Source of the DNA: Oncomelania hupensis
Taxonomy: Eukaryota > Mollusca > Gastropoda > Littorinimorpha > Pomatiopsidae
DNA: 64,000 bases
Assembly (NCBI GenBank): GCA_036898135.1
Contig: CM072513.1
Location: 19,186,286-19,250,285, forward strand
Reading direction: 5' to 3'
Numbering within the stretch: the stretch's first letter is position 1; the number at the start of each line of letters is the position of its first letter. The notes beneath the pieces were generated by a model, which was not told the origin of the DNA, searched no databases, and was given only the letters and a program-made list of their open reading frames with translations. Position numbers and translations under genes: made by a program. Shown piece after piece: positions 33,441 through 46,112 of the stretch.

Positions 33441-33689
33441 AAGTTTGTCAACGACATTGCTAATTATTAAGTTTAAAACTTTCTATTATGTAGAAAAAAA
33501 ACAATCAAAGTAAGGAGATCCAAAATGCTGGAGGCCTAATTGCAATTCTGCGAGCAGAACACGCTGGACCACAGATGAGAGGACAGCGAATCCTAGAATA
33601 GCTGACAGCGTACTCTGCTACGCACTAGCATACAGATCTGTGTCCTTCCGTTCAAAGACATCCAATTCCAAACAACGTCATCTGGTCAG

Positions 33690-33800
33690 GACTGTGTGTT
33701 TGTTGTGTATATAGGAGTGGCTGTGAGATGTGAGCGTGTATGCTGGTTACAGATCGCCGCGCTACGAGTCTGATTTAGGAGTAAGGCGCGTATACCATCC
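33690..33800 (+). mobile_element. SINE-2 3' fragment
   Basis: Same segment as 32486-32606: 'GTGTATGCTGGTTACAGATC', GCCGCGCTACGAG and GGCGCGTATACCATCC. It runs directly into the 40-bp tandem array. Confidence 0.65.
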
Positions 33801-33828
33801 ATTTTTAAAAAATTATTATTATTTATCT

Positions 33829-34466
33829 AATTCTAGCGGAACAGACCCAATTCCAACCAACGACATATAACTCTAGCAGAACAGACCCAATTCCAACCAA
33901 CGACATATAACTCTAGCAGAACAGACCCAATTCCAACCAACGACATATAATTCTAGCGGAACAGACCCAATTCCAACCAACGACATATAACTCTAGCAGA
34001 ACAGACCCAATTCCAACCAACGACATATAACTCTAGCAGAACAGACCCAATTCCAACCAACGACATATAACTCTAGCAGAACAGACCCAATTCCAACCAA
34101 CGACATATAACTCTAGCAGAACAGACCCAATTCCAACCAACGAGACCTAGTTCTAGAAGAACATAGCGAATTCCAACCATTGTGATGAATTTCAACCGAA
34201 CAATCAACGCGATCTAATTCTAGCTGAACACACTGACTTCCAACTAATGTGATTAAAAATTATAGCCAAACAATCACTGTGATCCAATTCTGTAAGTCCA
34301 GAACAGATTGAATTCCAACCAAAGTGATCCAATTCTAGTAGAAAAGACCAAATTCCGTCCAAACGAGATCTAATTCTAGCAGAACGGACGGAATTTCAAC
34401 CAATGTGATAAAAACTTTAACCGAACAATCACTGTGATCCAATTCCAACCGAATTCCAATCGTAGA
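33829..34466 (+). repeat. 40-bp tandem array, 8 homogeneous plus several degenerate copies
   Basis: Unit of 40 bp with TCTAGCAGAACAGACCCAAT. About eight units to 34140 are nearly identical. From 34141 to 34466 the same words (TTCCAACCAA, 'ATTCTAGCAGAAC', 'GTGATCCAATTC') continue at irregular spacing and high divergence. There is a sharp boundary between the homogenised and decayed parts. Confidence 0.9.
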
Positions 34467-34504
34467 ACTCGGAAGTATTTATGCTGACGTATAATGTTCA
34501 CACT

Positions 34505-34616
34505 TGGACACTCCTTCGACTCAGAGTATACACTGAGGTCTATTTAGAGCATGCACGAATTCTATCGCACAGAATTTAAGTATCCTGACGCTTGTGTCCT
34601 CCTGGGCGGGTGAGTG
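34505..34616 (+). mobile_element. element R copy 4, 5' part only
   Basis: 'CAGAGTATACACTGAGGTCTAT', then 'TCTATCGCACAGAATTTAAG' and 'CCTGACGCTTGTGTCCT', to GGGTGAGTGC. Followed by a (GAAA)n tract at 34617-34650. Confidence 0.65.
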
Positions 34617-34650
34617 CAAAGAAAGGAAGAAAGAAAGAAAGAAAGAAAAG

Positions 34651-35197
34651 AAAGACTGAACTATGGTATTACTTTCTGAACTAACTAGAGTGAATAAATA
34701 CGTTTACATTAATTTTCTTATATAACTCTTATTTTGTGAAGTAGAAAAACTAAAAGGAACAGTGTTTTTTAAATAGCCAATATTTAAATAAATTGAAAAA
34801 AATGAAGAATGGAAAGAGGACAAAATCTATATAATGAGAAAAAAAAAAAAACACCACTACAACGATCATATTTTGTGTTTGCTTTTAAATCTACGTAAAC
34901 AGCGGAAGGAAAATGTATTTTAGGCAGAAACTACAGATGTATTTTGTGACGTAATTAACTGCGATGGAATTACATATTTTCTGCAGAAATTTCTAGTACG
35001 GGCACGTTTATTTCTGACACATTGCAGTTAATAGCTTGGTCGTACTGAAGAGAATTGTGCATCCAGTGCGGCCGTGGCCAGATGTATCCCAATGAAACCA
35101 GGCACTCTCATTTTCATTTAAAGGAACACACGTATCACTAAAGACCAAGTACTGATTAAAGATACTGAAGTGTCTTGCTGAATTAAATAATGTCTTT
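34651..35197. other. unassigned AT-rich DNA
   Basis: No recognised element. Confidence 0.5.
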
Positions 35198-35280
35198 TTC
35201 TTCTTCTTCTTCTTCTTCTTCTTCTTCTTCTTCTTCTTCTTCTTCTTCTTCTTCTTCTTCTTCTTCTTCTTTTTCTTCTT
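35198..35280. repeat. (TTC)n microsatellite, about 27 units
   Basis: Pure TTC tract with one T-run interruption near the end. Purine:pyrimidine mirror repeat able to form triplex DNA in principle. Confidence 0.95.
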
Positions 35281-35829
35281 TCCATTTGAGCCGTCGCCTT
35301 CAGCAGCTAGAAGATTCTACAGCCAATTCGAATTGTCTGAATTTTCCATTCTGGGTGCTAAATATTAGTTTGACTTGTCTTGATCCAAAGTTATAAGACC
35401 TAAAAAAGACCATTTTACTTTACGGAGAGCTAAAATGTACTGTGCAGCTGCCCAGAGAAACGTCTATATATCTTCTTCTGTTAAAAAATATTCGGTCCCT
35501 CACTTTTTCATAATCTTTTCTGAATTTAAACAGTTCATTTAAAAAAATTGAAAAGACCATGTAATCGAACAGTGTTAAACAGTAACCAAGAGAAAATTGT
35601 TAAGTCTTCCTCCAAATCTTCGTATTCTCCTCGGAAGTACAGTGGGAACTCTCTTCTTCTTCTTTTTGTCTTACTACTATTTCTACTTCTTATAAATCTA
35701 CTACTACTACTACTACTACTACATGTACTACTACTACTACTACTTATAAATCTCCCATGTTTAAAATTAATTACAAGTCGTAATCGATTCTCTTTGCCGT
35801 ATTTTAACCAGTCCATTCCAGTGATTATA
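35281..35829. other. unassigned DNA with (TAC)n at 35697-35740
   Basis: No recognised element other than the interrupted TAC tract. Confidence 0.45.
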
Positions 35830-35950
35830 TGTTGTAGAGTGTATACATCGCTGTATACTCTGGATTGACCACTGTCCGTGTGACGCGCTAGGATAAAGAT
35901 GCAATGCGATTAATTAAATATATATACAGCAATGTATACACTCTACAACA
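35830..35950. repeat. 28-bp inverted repeat, 65-bp spacer
   Basis: Left arm 35830-35857 (TGTTGTAGAGTGTATACATC...) and right arm 35923-35950 are reverse complements with one mismatch. No obvious target duplication. Could be a hairpin MITE or a fold-back fragment. Confidence 0.8.
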
Positions 35951-36512
35951 CACAGCTCTCTACCACTTCTTCACAAACGATGCCAATTTAGGACGACTAG
36001 AACTTGTAAGAGAACTGCAGCACAGGGCATTTCTACTATTAATAAAGATGACCCATCCGGAGGGCGGAGGATTGTTTCAACAACAATGAAACCAAGGGAC
36101 AAATTTCAAAAGGAAGCAGGACTAGAAACCAACATGCACGATGAAGAGGCAAAACAGCGAGGGTGATACCGACGAATAATTAATATGGTGTGAAAATCAA
36201 TTTACATTCAAACCCTTGCGTGACGTTGCCAATACAATACAATACCGATGAAACGAGCATATATTTCAAAAGACAGCTCAGTTTACTACAATTGTGAATT
36301 AACCTTTGTTGGGCACCTAGGACTTTCTTTTCTTTCTTTTTTTTTCTTTTTTTTTTTTGGGGAGGGAGGTAAAGTAACATTACTGTTCTAGCGTAGCGCA
36401 ATTACCCATTAAAAAGAACCATTGTAATGTAACTGACTGGAGAACTGTATAATACTCCAAATGGCAAAAACAGACAATATATTTCCTTGTTTCTTATCTC
36501 AGCAACAACAAC
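35951..36512. other. unassigned DNA
   Basis: A 61-codon frame from 35904 has no recognised domain. T-rich tract 36330-36358. Confidence 0.45.
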
Positions 36513-36582
<70 letters not shown>

Positions 36583-36650
36583 TGATTATGATTATTATTA
36601 TTATGATTATGATTATGATTATTATTATTATTATTATTATAAAAATAATA
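36513..36650. repeat. (AAT)n / (ATT)n compound microsatellite
   Basis: About 70 bp of AAT, then GATTAT/ATT units, ending beside LINE-1c. Confidence 0.9.
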
Positions 36651-36683
36651 AGGGTACTTTTTTTCCTAATGGCCTATCATTTC

Positions 36684-36950
36684 CTATTCTATCCCGTAAC
36701 TCGAAAGTCGTTGGGTCATCATGCTGTCCAATGGGTGGTGTGATGGTCTGTCTGACTTCGTCGTTGGAGATTTGTTTGGTATAGGAAATGCCAAGAAGTC
36801 TTCTGTAGCACCTCATTCCCAAGATTTGTATAATTTATTGTAGGTCTGCGGTGAGAGTCCATGTTTGACAAGCTATTTGAAGATGGAGATGGCAAGTGAT
36901 TGCAGCAACCTTACCTTGGAGTGTAGACCGATGGCAAATCAGTTCAAAGT
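36684..36950 (-). pseudogene. LINE-1 copy c, internally deleted
   Basis: The tail end (CTATCCCGTAACTCGAAAG) joins directly to the 'GQHDD...' coding block, so the whole Arg-rich C-terminus and 3' UTR are missing. It then continues through 'MRCYRRLLGISYTKQ' and further upstream RT sequence to about 36950. Confidence 0.7.
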
Positions 36951-37511
36951 TAGTGTATAACATAAGTGTTGATGTCAAAATTCAATGCCGATATGGAATT
37001 ATTTCTATGGAACCACTTAGACCACGCCACCTTGACAGATCGCACTGAATGTTGCCCAAATGGGAAAAAAAGCTTGAAAATTAAAACTCTTTCGAAAGAG
37101 TAGTTGCGTTATAAAAAAAAATTTAATTATTTTTTTGTGGCTATTAATAGCAACGCAACGCAAAAAATTCTAGTTAATCGTAGAGCGAATTGCTGTACTG
37201 GTAAACAGGGGAAATTACTCCCGGTCAGAACAGAAGTAGACAGTTCCAATTTTAACAGATGGCTTGAGCCACGAAAAGCCCACTTTATCATTGTTTGAGG
37301 TAATAACAATGCAAAGTTTAAGTGACAATGACTACAAGTTAAAATATAAATAACAGAGGGGCTATATGTGTGTACGTGTATGCGTGTGTATGCGTGTGTG
37401 TGTGTGTGTTTTAGTGTTTTAACTTCATCTGGTTTTAATGTTTGTTTTTCATTTATTTAGCAGGTCGTCCAGTCGGCGTACAAATATTCAACTCCACATT
37501 CAATCTTATTT
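36951..37511. other. unassigned DNA
   Basis: No recognised element; short (GT)n near 37380-37410. Confidence 0.5.
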
Positions 37512-38197
<686 letters not shown>

Positions 38198-39794
38198 TTA
38201 TAGAAATTATAAACTACACATCTACACAAACCACCAGTACTCATTGAACATAATTAGGCTTATTAACGATCATCGTTCTAAAGACCTACAGCGCAGCAGC
38301 GTTACAAAAGTGCAGAAACATGAGAAGTTCATTCACATGCATAGACTGGGTCTTGCACAGCCATTAAACAAATTACAATAATTAATAATACAATAATCAG
38401 TAATACAAGTCCTGATAAATATTAACAGTATAAACGATTAATGAATTAATACATAAATACACACAAACGCTATCGGAGAGTAACAGATCTAGTGTTCTTT
38501 GGTAGCGTCTGCTACAGCTATCAACCCATTGGCAAGGGAGGTAAGCCATAAAAGTGTCTCATTATATGGCTCGTAATATATATATGAGTTTTCCGTCTGG
38601 GTATAGTCTGTAATTCTACTACCTCAAAATAAAAAAAATAAAATAAAATAATTGATACATGGTACAGCTGCAGTCAACATTAAATCCCAGCGGCAAACTG
38701 CGTAAAACCAGTGTAGCAAGGCAGCGTAAAAAGGGCGAATAAACGTTAATAGTGTTAATAAAATGGGCAACACCGTCGCCATAGGAGTGTCCTACTGGCA
38801 ACTTTTCCGCCTAGTCAACACCCACTGCCAAACGCAACAACATCCTGAATGCACATGCATAAACATTATCAAAGGGAGGGAGGGTTTTGAAACAACTTTA
38901 TCCAAAGGAGGGAGGGACCATAAGCGACGATTGGTGGAGATTTTCATAACGTCAATTTGCTACATTATCCTGTTATATATATATACGCGAGTATCGACTT
39001 TAAAAGTGAGCATCATCCACTCCCCTCCTTCCCACAACAAACCCCATACACCCCACACGTTTTGACTAGACGGAATGATCATAGAAGCGCTAGCTGCATG
39101 TATTGCCTGTTCAATAGCTGGTCAACAAAATAAAAGGGAAATAATATAATATAACGCTCACATAATATATACCTAGAAGAGTACAAGAAAACGTAATATA
39201 AACAAATAACACACAAGGGTACTGGAAAACACACACCACACACACACATACTCGCACAAACACACGCACACACACACACACATAACTCCCATGGCTAAAC
39301 GAGTAACCGGTAATATGTGCATGTTGAAACCTAGGGCTTACATTGCCGCAATAGTAAAAATAATTTATATTATATAAATATTTTATGTTCAATTTGTGAT
39401 TCGTGTACATGTGTGCATTTCCTGATTTGGACTCCAGTGAGGTACACTGGGGGAGGGAGGAAGGGCAGAGGGATGGAAGAGAGGGCGGGGGTAGAGGGAG
39501 AGCGAGAGAGACAACCAGCAGTAACTAATGAACTTCTTTTCCTGTTGTACAAACGCTAACATGAACAACATGGTCATCATGAATATGGCGTGACGCCCAC
39601 GTTATCAGACTGAACTATCAGAAACACTTTTTTAACAGTAGGTTATTTACTTACATTTACATTTACGTTTGTCGTCAAAGTCAAGTGTCCAACGCCAACG
39701 GACAGCAAATTCAAATAACTAACTAGAAACTGTGTAGATAATTATCTGGTTGTTCAAACATGTCTGTGCGAGCTTACCCAAATACTGCCAACAG
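38198..39794. other. unassigned AT-rich DNA
   Basis: (CA)n near 39240-39282; G/A-rich tract 39450-39510. No recognised protein or SINE head in 1.6 kb. Confidence 0.5.
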
Positions 39795-40260
39795 TACGCC
39801 TTTGAGCTTGCTGGACATATTGTATTAAATTCCATGAAAATCAAATAGTGTAAAAATGGAAAGTGCCTTTGTGACGAACCCTTAACTCTCAAACATGTAT
39901 TATTTGATTGTATTCACACTCATCCCATTTTGCCTCCTGCAGTCAATACTACAACATCAGTTCAAAACATGAACAATGATTTCAGTGTGGGGTTGGCCAA
40001 AGCTGTCATTAATTCTCCAGTCGCTCGTTTTATTTCATTGGCATTGTTACTTATGTTTTAATGCGGTTATAAATTATGTTCGAGTGTATGTGAGATAGAT
40101 GGAGATAGTGCGTGTGCTTATGTGTGTGTACGTGTGTGTGTACATGTGTGTGTACATGTGTGCCTGTTTAAATGCCTAAATTTGAATGTGAGTGTATGGT
40201 CTTAATCATCTTGGTAATAAAAGGCGTCAATTTAAACAACCAACCAACCAACCAACCAAC
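39795..40260 (+). pseudogene. LINE C-terminus with Cys/His knuckle and (CCAA)n tail
   Basis: The frame 39849-40061 encodes CKNGKCLCDEPLTLKHVLFD followed by C: the Cys-rich block found at the C-terminus of RNase H-bearing LINEs ('C--C---T--H-L--C'). About 50 residues follow to a stop. An upstream 'LAGHIVLNSMKIK' block in the same frame is cut by one stop. The 3' UTR ends in (CCAA)n at 40238-40260. It could be the 3' end of the same family as the RNase H remnant at 25690-26187. Confidence 0.6.
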
Positions 40261-40889
40261 ATTTGAAGGACGTTTCCTCGACATATGGATGAAATGTTTC
40301 GCACTCTTAGCTTACCCTTGTGGCATAGAAGGCAATGTGCACTGAAAAATCTCATGTGTAAGTTTGAATATAATGAAAACCAAGCTGCGGACGGACGAAC
40401 AAGATCAATACGTCCAACCAATCTGTATAGACTTACCGTTATACCATGTTTTCATATCTGGAATTTATAGTACGTCACGTTGTAAAAAAACAACAACAAA
40501 AGTATGAAATGGTCGACGTTGACAACACATCGAGATATCTCTCTGAGCTCTCAAAAAACAACGACAAACGCCTTACATAAAGGTACAACACATCCGCTAT
40601 ATACATTCGTGAAGCTGCTACACGGGTCGACGTTTAAATGAGTAGATCATAGCATTGTTGGAAGGTTATAAAATAAATAAATAAATAAAAAAATTTTTAA
40701 AAAATCTTGTGATCTATCACTATCATCGTTACACTGTGTATACAAAGTCCATTATATTATGTCGGAGAATGTTTGATACGCGGAATAAAATTACGGACAT
40801 TACATTATATTAAATATTCTATTTTATTGCTAATTCATTAAATAAATTAGTGAATAAATAAATAAATGCAATTCAATATATATATATAT
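40261..40889. other. unassigned AT-rich DNA
   Basis: A 61-codon frame (40285-40470) is not recognised. Short (AAAT)n near 40671-40690 and 40845-40870. Confidence 0.45.
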
Positions 40890-41036
40890 TTTCTGTCGCC
40901 CTCTTCTTCTGCCTCCTTGCACGGTGCCTTGCAGGATGGTCTTTGCAAAGCCTGATGCTCTGGTGATGTGGCCATATCATGGGAGTTTCCGATTCTTCAC
41001 CACTGTAAGTAGGTCATCGTGTTGTCCAATGGCTTT
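40890..41036 (-). pseudogene. LINE-1 copy d, internal 3' segment
   Basis: Covers the Arg-rich C-terminal region to the 'GQHDD' block ('CATCGTGTTGTCCAATGGC'), without tail. Overlaps in content with copy e, 60 bp away. Confidence 0.75.
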
Positions 41037-41098
41037 AAAAAAAAAATTATGTATTTATTTCTTTCTATGTTTGTTTATGAGTGTTTGTTTATTTATGT

Positions 41099-41286
41099 AT
41101 CCTATCCTATCCCGTAACTCGCAGGTTGTAGGGGGACCACAGATGATCGTTTAACCAGCGTACTCCATCTTTCTCTGTCCTCAGCAATCCTGATGGCTTC
41201 GAAACCAGTCCATTCTCGAATGTTGTCCTCCCACCTCTTTTTCTGTCTCCCTCTTCTTCTACCTCCTTGCACTGTGCCTTGCAGGA
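41099..41286 (-). mobile_element. LINE-1 copy e, 3' end with tail
   Basis: (TATCC)n tail complement, 'CGTAACTCGCAGGTTGTAGG', 'CGTTTAACCAGCGTACTCC' and the Arg-rich coding end. The last about 50 bp repeat the first about 50 bp of copy d, so d and e are separate insertions or a duplication, not one split copy. Confidence 0.8.
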
Positions 41287-42056
41287 AAGGCCTTTATGTA
41301 TGTATATATTTATGTATTATTTATTCATTACTTTATTTATTGGGCACATGTACATCTAAACTGCTATGACTGGCAAAAGGAGAGTACGTGGTTAGAGTGA
41401 ACATCCACAGGACATTTTCAAATGACAGTGTCGGTGCTCGTCTTGTGGCGGTAATACTTATTATGTTGTACATGTTGTATTTATTTTTTGTCCTTGTTGT
41501 TGTGAAGAATTACATTTTATATCGGAATCGTTGCCTCGTATGTCTTATCGAGGATTTTCGGTGCAAGCAATTGCATTGTTATGTTAACGTGTAACAGCTT
41601 GGCGACCAATCGTATTTCCAACTACAGAAACATTACATACGAATTTCAGTTTACGAACAGGGCAAATGTTAACACTACCTAAAAGTTTAACCGTAATAGT
41701 TGTATGAACCGATGTTGCAGAATAATTGTCCTCGTTCTGCACAGTAGGATTAATGCGCAACCAACATACAAACGCCATTTTTAAAAGTATCAAATAATGA
41801 TGTATAATTACTAAACTGCTTCGGGAAAAAAAATACTAAGACTAACAATAAAAGAGAAAGAACATAATAAGACAAAAATGTTTCCAAATAATATAAAATA
41901 TAGTAAATGAAATACAATACAATTAAAACAACATTTTTTGCATCTCTAATAAACTCAACTTTCTGTGTGGGTGTCGTTTTAGAGTATCCTTTGAACAAAT
42001 ACTGTAGATATGAACAGATATTAAAGCAATTAAAATTTTGTTTTAAAAATTTAAAC
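41287..42056. other. unassigned AT-rich DNA
   Basis: No recognised element. Confidence 0.5.
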
Positions 42057-42216
42057 GTTCTTATATAGCGCTTTTCCAATTGAAGGGCTGCTCAAGGAGC
42101 TGGCCGATATAGGATCTACATAACGCAACTCTAGGCGCCCGTTTGCAGCCTTTGCGCGCATTGTCTGATGCCCACACACCACTGAGCCGAATCCTGGGTT
42201 ACTAGGGATGCGGGAA
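42057..42216 (-). mobile_element. element R copy 5, 3' half
   Basis: Starts on the + strand with TTCTTATATAGCGCTTTTCC and runs to the 'GTTACTAGGGATGCGG' block. The half that begins 'ATAAACCGAGGTC' is missing. Confidence 0.7.
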
Positions 42217-42765
42217 GAATACCTGGCATGTTACGTAACCAATTCAAACGAGAAAAGTATTCTATCGAATTGTCAATGTACGTTGTAGACCAGCAAATTA
42301 ATACTAAATAGAGAATTTAAATTTGTTTTGCAGACTACACCGCAAATAAATATTGTTACGCTGTGGACCGGGACACTTAATGCACCAGATATATAGGTAT
42401 ATATATCGCGCCGCAAAGAGTAAGACTGCTTACGTGATGGTCAAATCTTGAAAGGCTACACATTTACCAAAGAGAAAATCTGCAACATTTTCTCCATGAA
42501 CAAACATGTTAAGAAAAGCAGTGATGATAATGAGTTAGGACTTATGATAGCAGTTATAAACGTTTTGCAACAACAACAAAAGACTGAAGACAACGAAGAA
42601 TGAATATTTTCAACAACGAAAAATTAACAATGTCGTCTGTAGACTTTGGAACCTCGTGAAAAGAGATTGAACTATAATTATATTACGTCACTGACTACAC
42701 TCAGGACGCAGTTGACATTCAGACATCAACACTGGTTTAACACCTGTGTGCAGTTAAATATCAAC

Positions 42766-42768
<3 letters not shown>
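42217..42768. other. unassigned DNA
   Basis: No recognised element. Confidence 0.5.
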
Positions 42769-42812
<44 letters not shown>

Positions 42813-42830
42813 GTTCAAACAAAACAAAAA

Positions 42831-42905
<75 letters not shown>

Positions 42906-42944
42906 CATCATCATCATCATCATCATAATGATATTGATGATGAC

Positions 42945-43035
<91 letters not shown>

Positions 43036-43045
43036 TTAAAAAACA

Positions 43046-43084
<39 letters not shown>

Positions 43085-43085
43085 A
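42769..43085. repeat. compound microsatellite (CT)n, (AAT)n, (AAAT)n
   Basis: CT 42769-42808; AAT 42837-42903; a central ATC/GAT island 42904-42943; AAT again to 43033; AAAT 43044-43085. Ile-repeat frames on both strands are artefacts. Confidence 0.95.
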
Positions 43086-43807
43086 TACTTATACTGTTGA
43101 AAATAATTGTTGAGAAAATTAATATGTAGTCCTTGGAAACAACTAGAACTCGGACAGTGTTGCCACGGCCACGACTACACATAGGACAGAAGAGCACTCG
43201 CAATATAAACTGCTTTAGTTAACATGTTGGCTTGCCATATGAAAAGCTAGAAGAAAACAAAAAGGGAAAAGTGTAGTTGAAAAATGGTTGTTATTTTGTG
43301 AAAACCTACCTCATGAAGCCTCCTGGCAGGAAGCGTAGTCGCCAAGCCAGCGTGGCGATGGCAGAGAGAAGAAACAAGCGAAGAAGCACGTGTTGGAACA
43401 CCGATTCCCTCACTACCAACTTCCTTCTACCACTACTGGGGTCAGCTACAGACCAGGCAGTCTCGTAAGAGAAGGAGGGAAGAAGGGGGGATGAGAAGGA
43501 CAAACGAAGAGGATTATGTAACACGAGTCACTAAAGACCCCGCTAAAGAAACTAAAGACACAGAAACGGCGGCTACATCCACACCAACGACACCCGTGTT
43601 AGGTAAAAGCGCCGTCATCCTTGATCTTGTACTCCTCCCGAAGAGAAGAAGGCGACGAAGAAGAAAAAGGTGATGTGAGCGAGGAACATGTTTTGTGTAG
43701 AATAAACGGTGCCACCACTAGCAGAAGCCTGCACTGGGTCATAGTAGTGTTGTCTTTGAGGGACAACGATTACACTGCACTCCGACTTTTGTTTTGGGAA
43801 TTTTTTT
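43086..43807. other. unassigned DNA
   Basis: More GC-rich than its surroundings, with overlapping 60-70-codon frames on both strands (43277-43524), none recognised. Confidence 0.4.
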
Positions 43808-43930
43808 TTTCTCTCTCACACACACAACACACCGCCTTTTTTTTTTTTTTCTCTAGCCTAGCACGTTCACTGCTCCTGACAAACCCGTCGGGGTTTTCAT
43901 TTTCTGTCTACTTTTCCTTAATTTTGTCCT
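43808..43930 (+). repeat. left arm of a 2-kb-spaced inverted duplication
   Basis: About 120 bp including 'TAGCCTAGCACGTTCACTGC', 'ACAAACCCGTCGGGGTTTTC' and 'TTCTGTCTACTTTTCCTTAA' recurs in inverse orientation at 45901-46012 with about 10% differences. Identity unknown; it includes a T-rich run after a CA-rich start. Confidence 0.8.
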
Positions 43931-45900
43931 CTCCTATCTCTAGCTGGTTCTTTTCTTCTTCCTTTTTTTTTTTTGTTTGTTATTCTACCCTTTTCCTCTT
44001 TTCGTGAGCTACCCCCCCCTCACAAGACTAACCTGCGCTGACCACGGCTACGACCACGTAACAAGCCCTTGCCACGGACACTCCACAACACAACCGTTGC
44101 TTCTGACCACCCCCTCCCTCGCACTCTCCCACGCCGACGAACACACAAACACACAAATACATCCAGCTCTTCGCTCCCTGGTCTTGCTTTTCCTTCTTTC
44201 TCGCTCTACACAGAGTAGTACTGCAACAAACAGAACAGGCGCTGTTACTATCCTCCTGCAACTCTCGATACTCGGTTTAGCCCTCGTTTTGCCCCCTCTC
44301 TCTTCTTCTTCTTCTTTCTTTCTCTCTCTCTCTCTTTCCCTCTCAGTGTTGTCGACTCTCCCTTGTGACCCAGAATGCGGGCCGGCAGCGCGAGAAGAGG
44401 AAGGACAAGGTCGTGGCAGCACGACCCAGGTCAGGACGACCATGTGCCTTGCCGCGCAATCTCTCTACCCTACGCTACACTGTATACTGACTAGCAAGCT
44501 AAAGCGGCGCAAGGGAGACTACCGCGCTATATTACTCTTCACGCTTACTGTCCACCGGCAATGGCTTCGTCATCATCATCAGCCGTCGCTCTAGTTGCAA
44601 CAAACAAATGCCATGTTTTATACCACGGGGGGCGAGAATACATGCAATCAATCAATAAAGTCCACGGTTTTTCTGGACGGCGGGAAAAGGGATGGGGAGA
44701 GAGTGGTGGGGAGGGGGTGGTGGGGAGGGATGCCGGAAGGGGAGAAGAAATAAATAAAGCAGCAATTTTGGCCGACAGAGATCATCCTCTGTACACGGAA
44801 TTTGCCAGTAGGTTGATAGAGAGAAGTGGTAGATAATAGGGCAGTAAAGACGAAAACGACGAGACACAAACATTCATTTATTCCGACAGCCATTCAGATG
44901 TACAACGAGCAATTAGATAGGGCAAACACAAAACACACGACTAACTAACATACTGACTAGCTGCATTCCCACCTGGGCGGGACTCACTACCGCACTATAG
45001 AATTAACGTGCAGTATGCTCTTTTTAATGCTAAACTACACTTTTATGTTTCCATGTGTATAAATTCTTAAATAATAGTCTTTTATACCCTTTTTATGATT
45101 GTAGTTCACTTTTGCTTACTATGTGTTATATACTTTTTGACTCCCATCGCTATAAAAAAAAAAGTATAATGCATGCCTAAAGATAAGTGTATGTGGTGTT
45201 TCGTTTTTGCCTGATTGTTAGCATGCCGTCTTTAATGTTGCGTATTACATGTATGTTTTTATCATATTCAAAATTGTGATGAGTGAAAGATTTACTTGAC
45301 GACATTGTAATTTCCATTTTATGGATTATTAAAGATTATGACTTATGACTTATAAATAAATAAATAAATATAAGTCCATCCCCAAAGGCATGCCATGCTT
45401 GCTCACCATGCATTCAACCGTTCGACAGCTTTCAGTTTCGTGGGGTCATTTCATTTCAATCAACCAGTCTGTCGATATTAATGTATCCCCTGTAAACCTG
45501 ACATATAATATTTGCGTATGTATTGGTGCACGCCAGATAGAAAACGTAAAAGGGTCAGTATCTGCAATATGACACAGGCGCAAAGACAAAAAATGATCAT
45601 GTAAATGGGGTTGGTCGTTTGTAAAGTTACAGCACAAATAGTACAAGGTGACGAGAACAAGACGCATAAAGAAACAAAACAACAGTGTGATTTTTTTAAT
45701 TCTTTGTTAAATTTTTAAAGTGTTAAGACGAATATGCATATACTTTACAAATAAACAAACAAAACTCCTTTAAACCTAAAGCGTATGCTAATAAAGACTG
45801 TTAGCATGTTAATGCTATCATAACAACCAAGCTGGCGAGAAAGTTTCAAAAATAAATAAACAAATGAAAACGACTGAAGTTAATGAAATAAAACATCTTG
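43931..45900. other. unassigned DNA between inverted arms
   Basis: A 205-codon frame (43977-44594) is rich in Ser/Leu/Thr and overlaps a minus-strand frame of 131 codons; no domain is recognised. 45000-45360 is AT-rich and ends ATTAAAGATTATGACTTATG plus (ATAA)n, which could be a retroposon tail. TC-rich tract 44290-44345. Confidence 0.4.
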
Positions 45901-46012
45901 AGGATAAAATTAAGGAAAAGTAGACAGAAAATGAAAACCTCGACGGGTTTGCGAGGAGCAGTGAGCGTGCTAGGCTAGAAAAAAAAAAAGGCGCATGTGT
46001 TGTGTGTGTGAG
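45901..46012 (-). repeat. right arm of the inverted duplication
   Basis: Reverse complement of 43808-43930 with scattered substitutions. An A-run replaces the T-run. Confidence 0.8.
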
Positions 46013-46081
46013 AAACAAAATTTTACAAATCACAACTAATGTTAGGTAGGTTGGGTTTGGGCGCGCCACAGGCTGTGACTA

Positions 46082-46112
46082 CGCTTTCCCAAGGGGGGGG
46101 GGGGGGGGGGGA
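46082..46112. repeat. poly-G tract
   Basis: About 17 consecutive G within a G-rich 25-bp stretch; G-quadruplex-prone on the + strand. Confidence 0.85.

Noticed and set aside
33829..34140. CRISPR-like regular repeat
   Set aside because: Units are contiguous with no unique spacers, no cas genes are present, and the context is eukaryotic.
40285..40470. 61-codon frame after the LINE tail at 40260
   Set aside because: Considered as a LINE ORF1 remnant, but no zinc knuckle or other motif is visible.
43977..44594. 205-codon frame, longest not due to a clean array
   Set aside because: Ser/Leu/Thr low-complexity composition, an overlapping antisense frame of 131 codons, no domain and no splice context.
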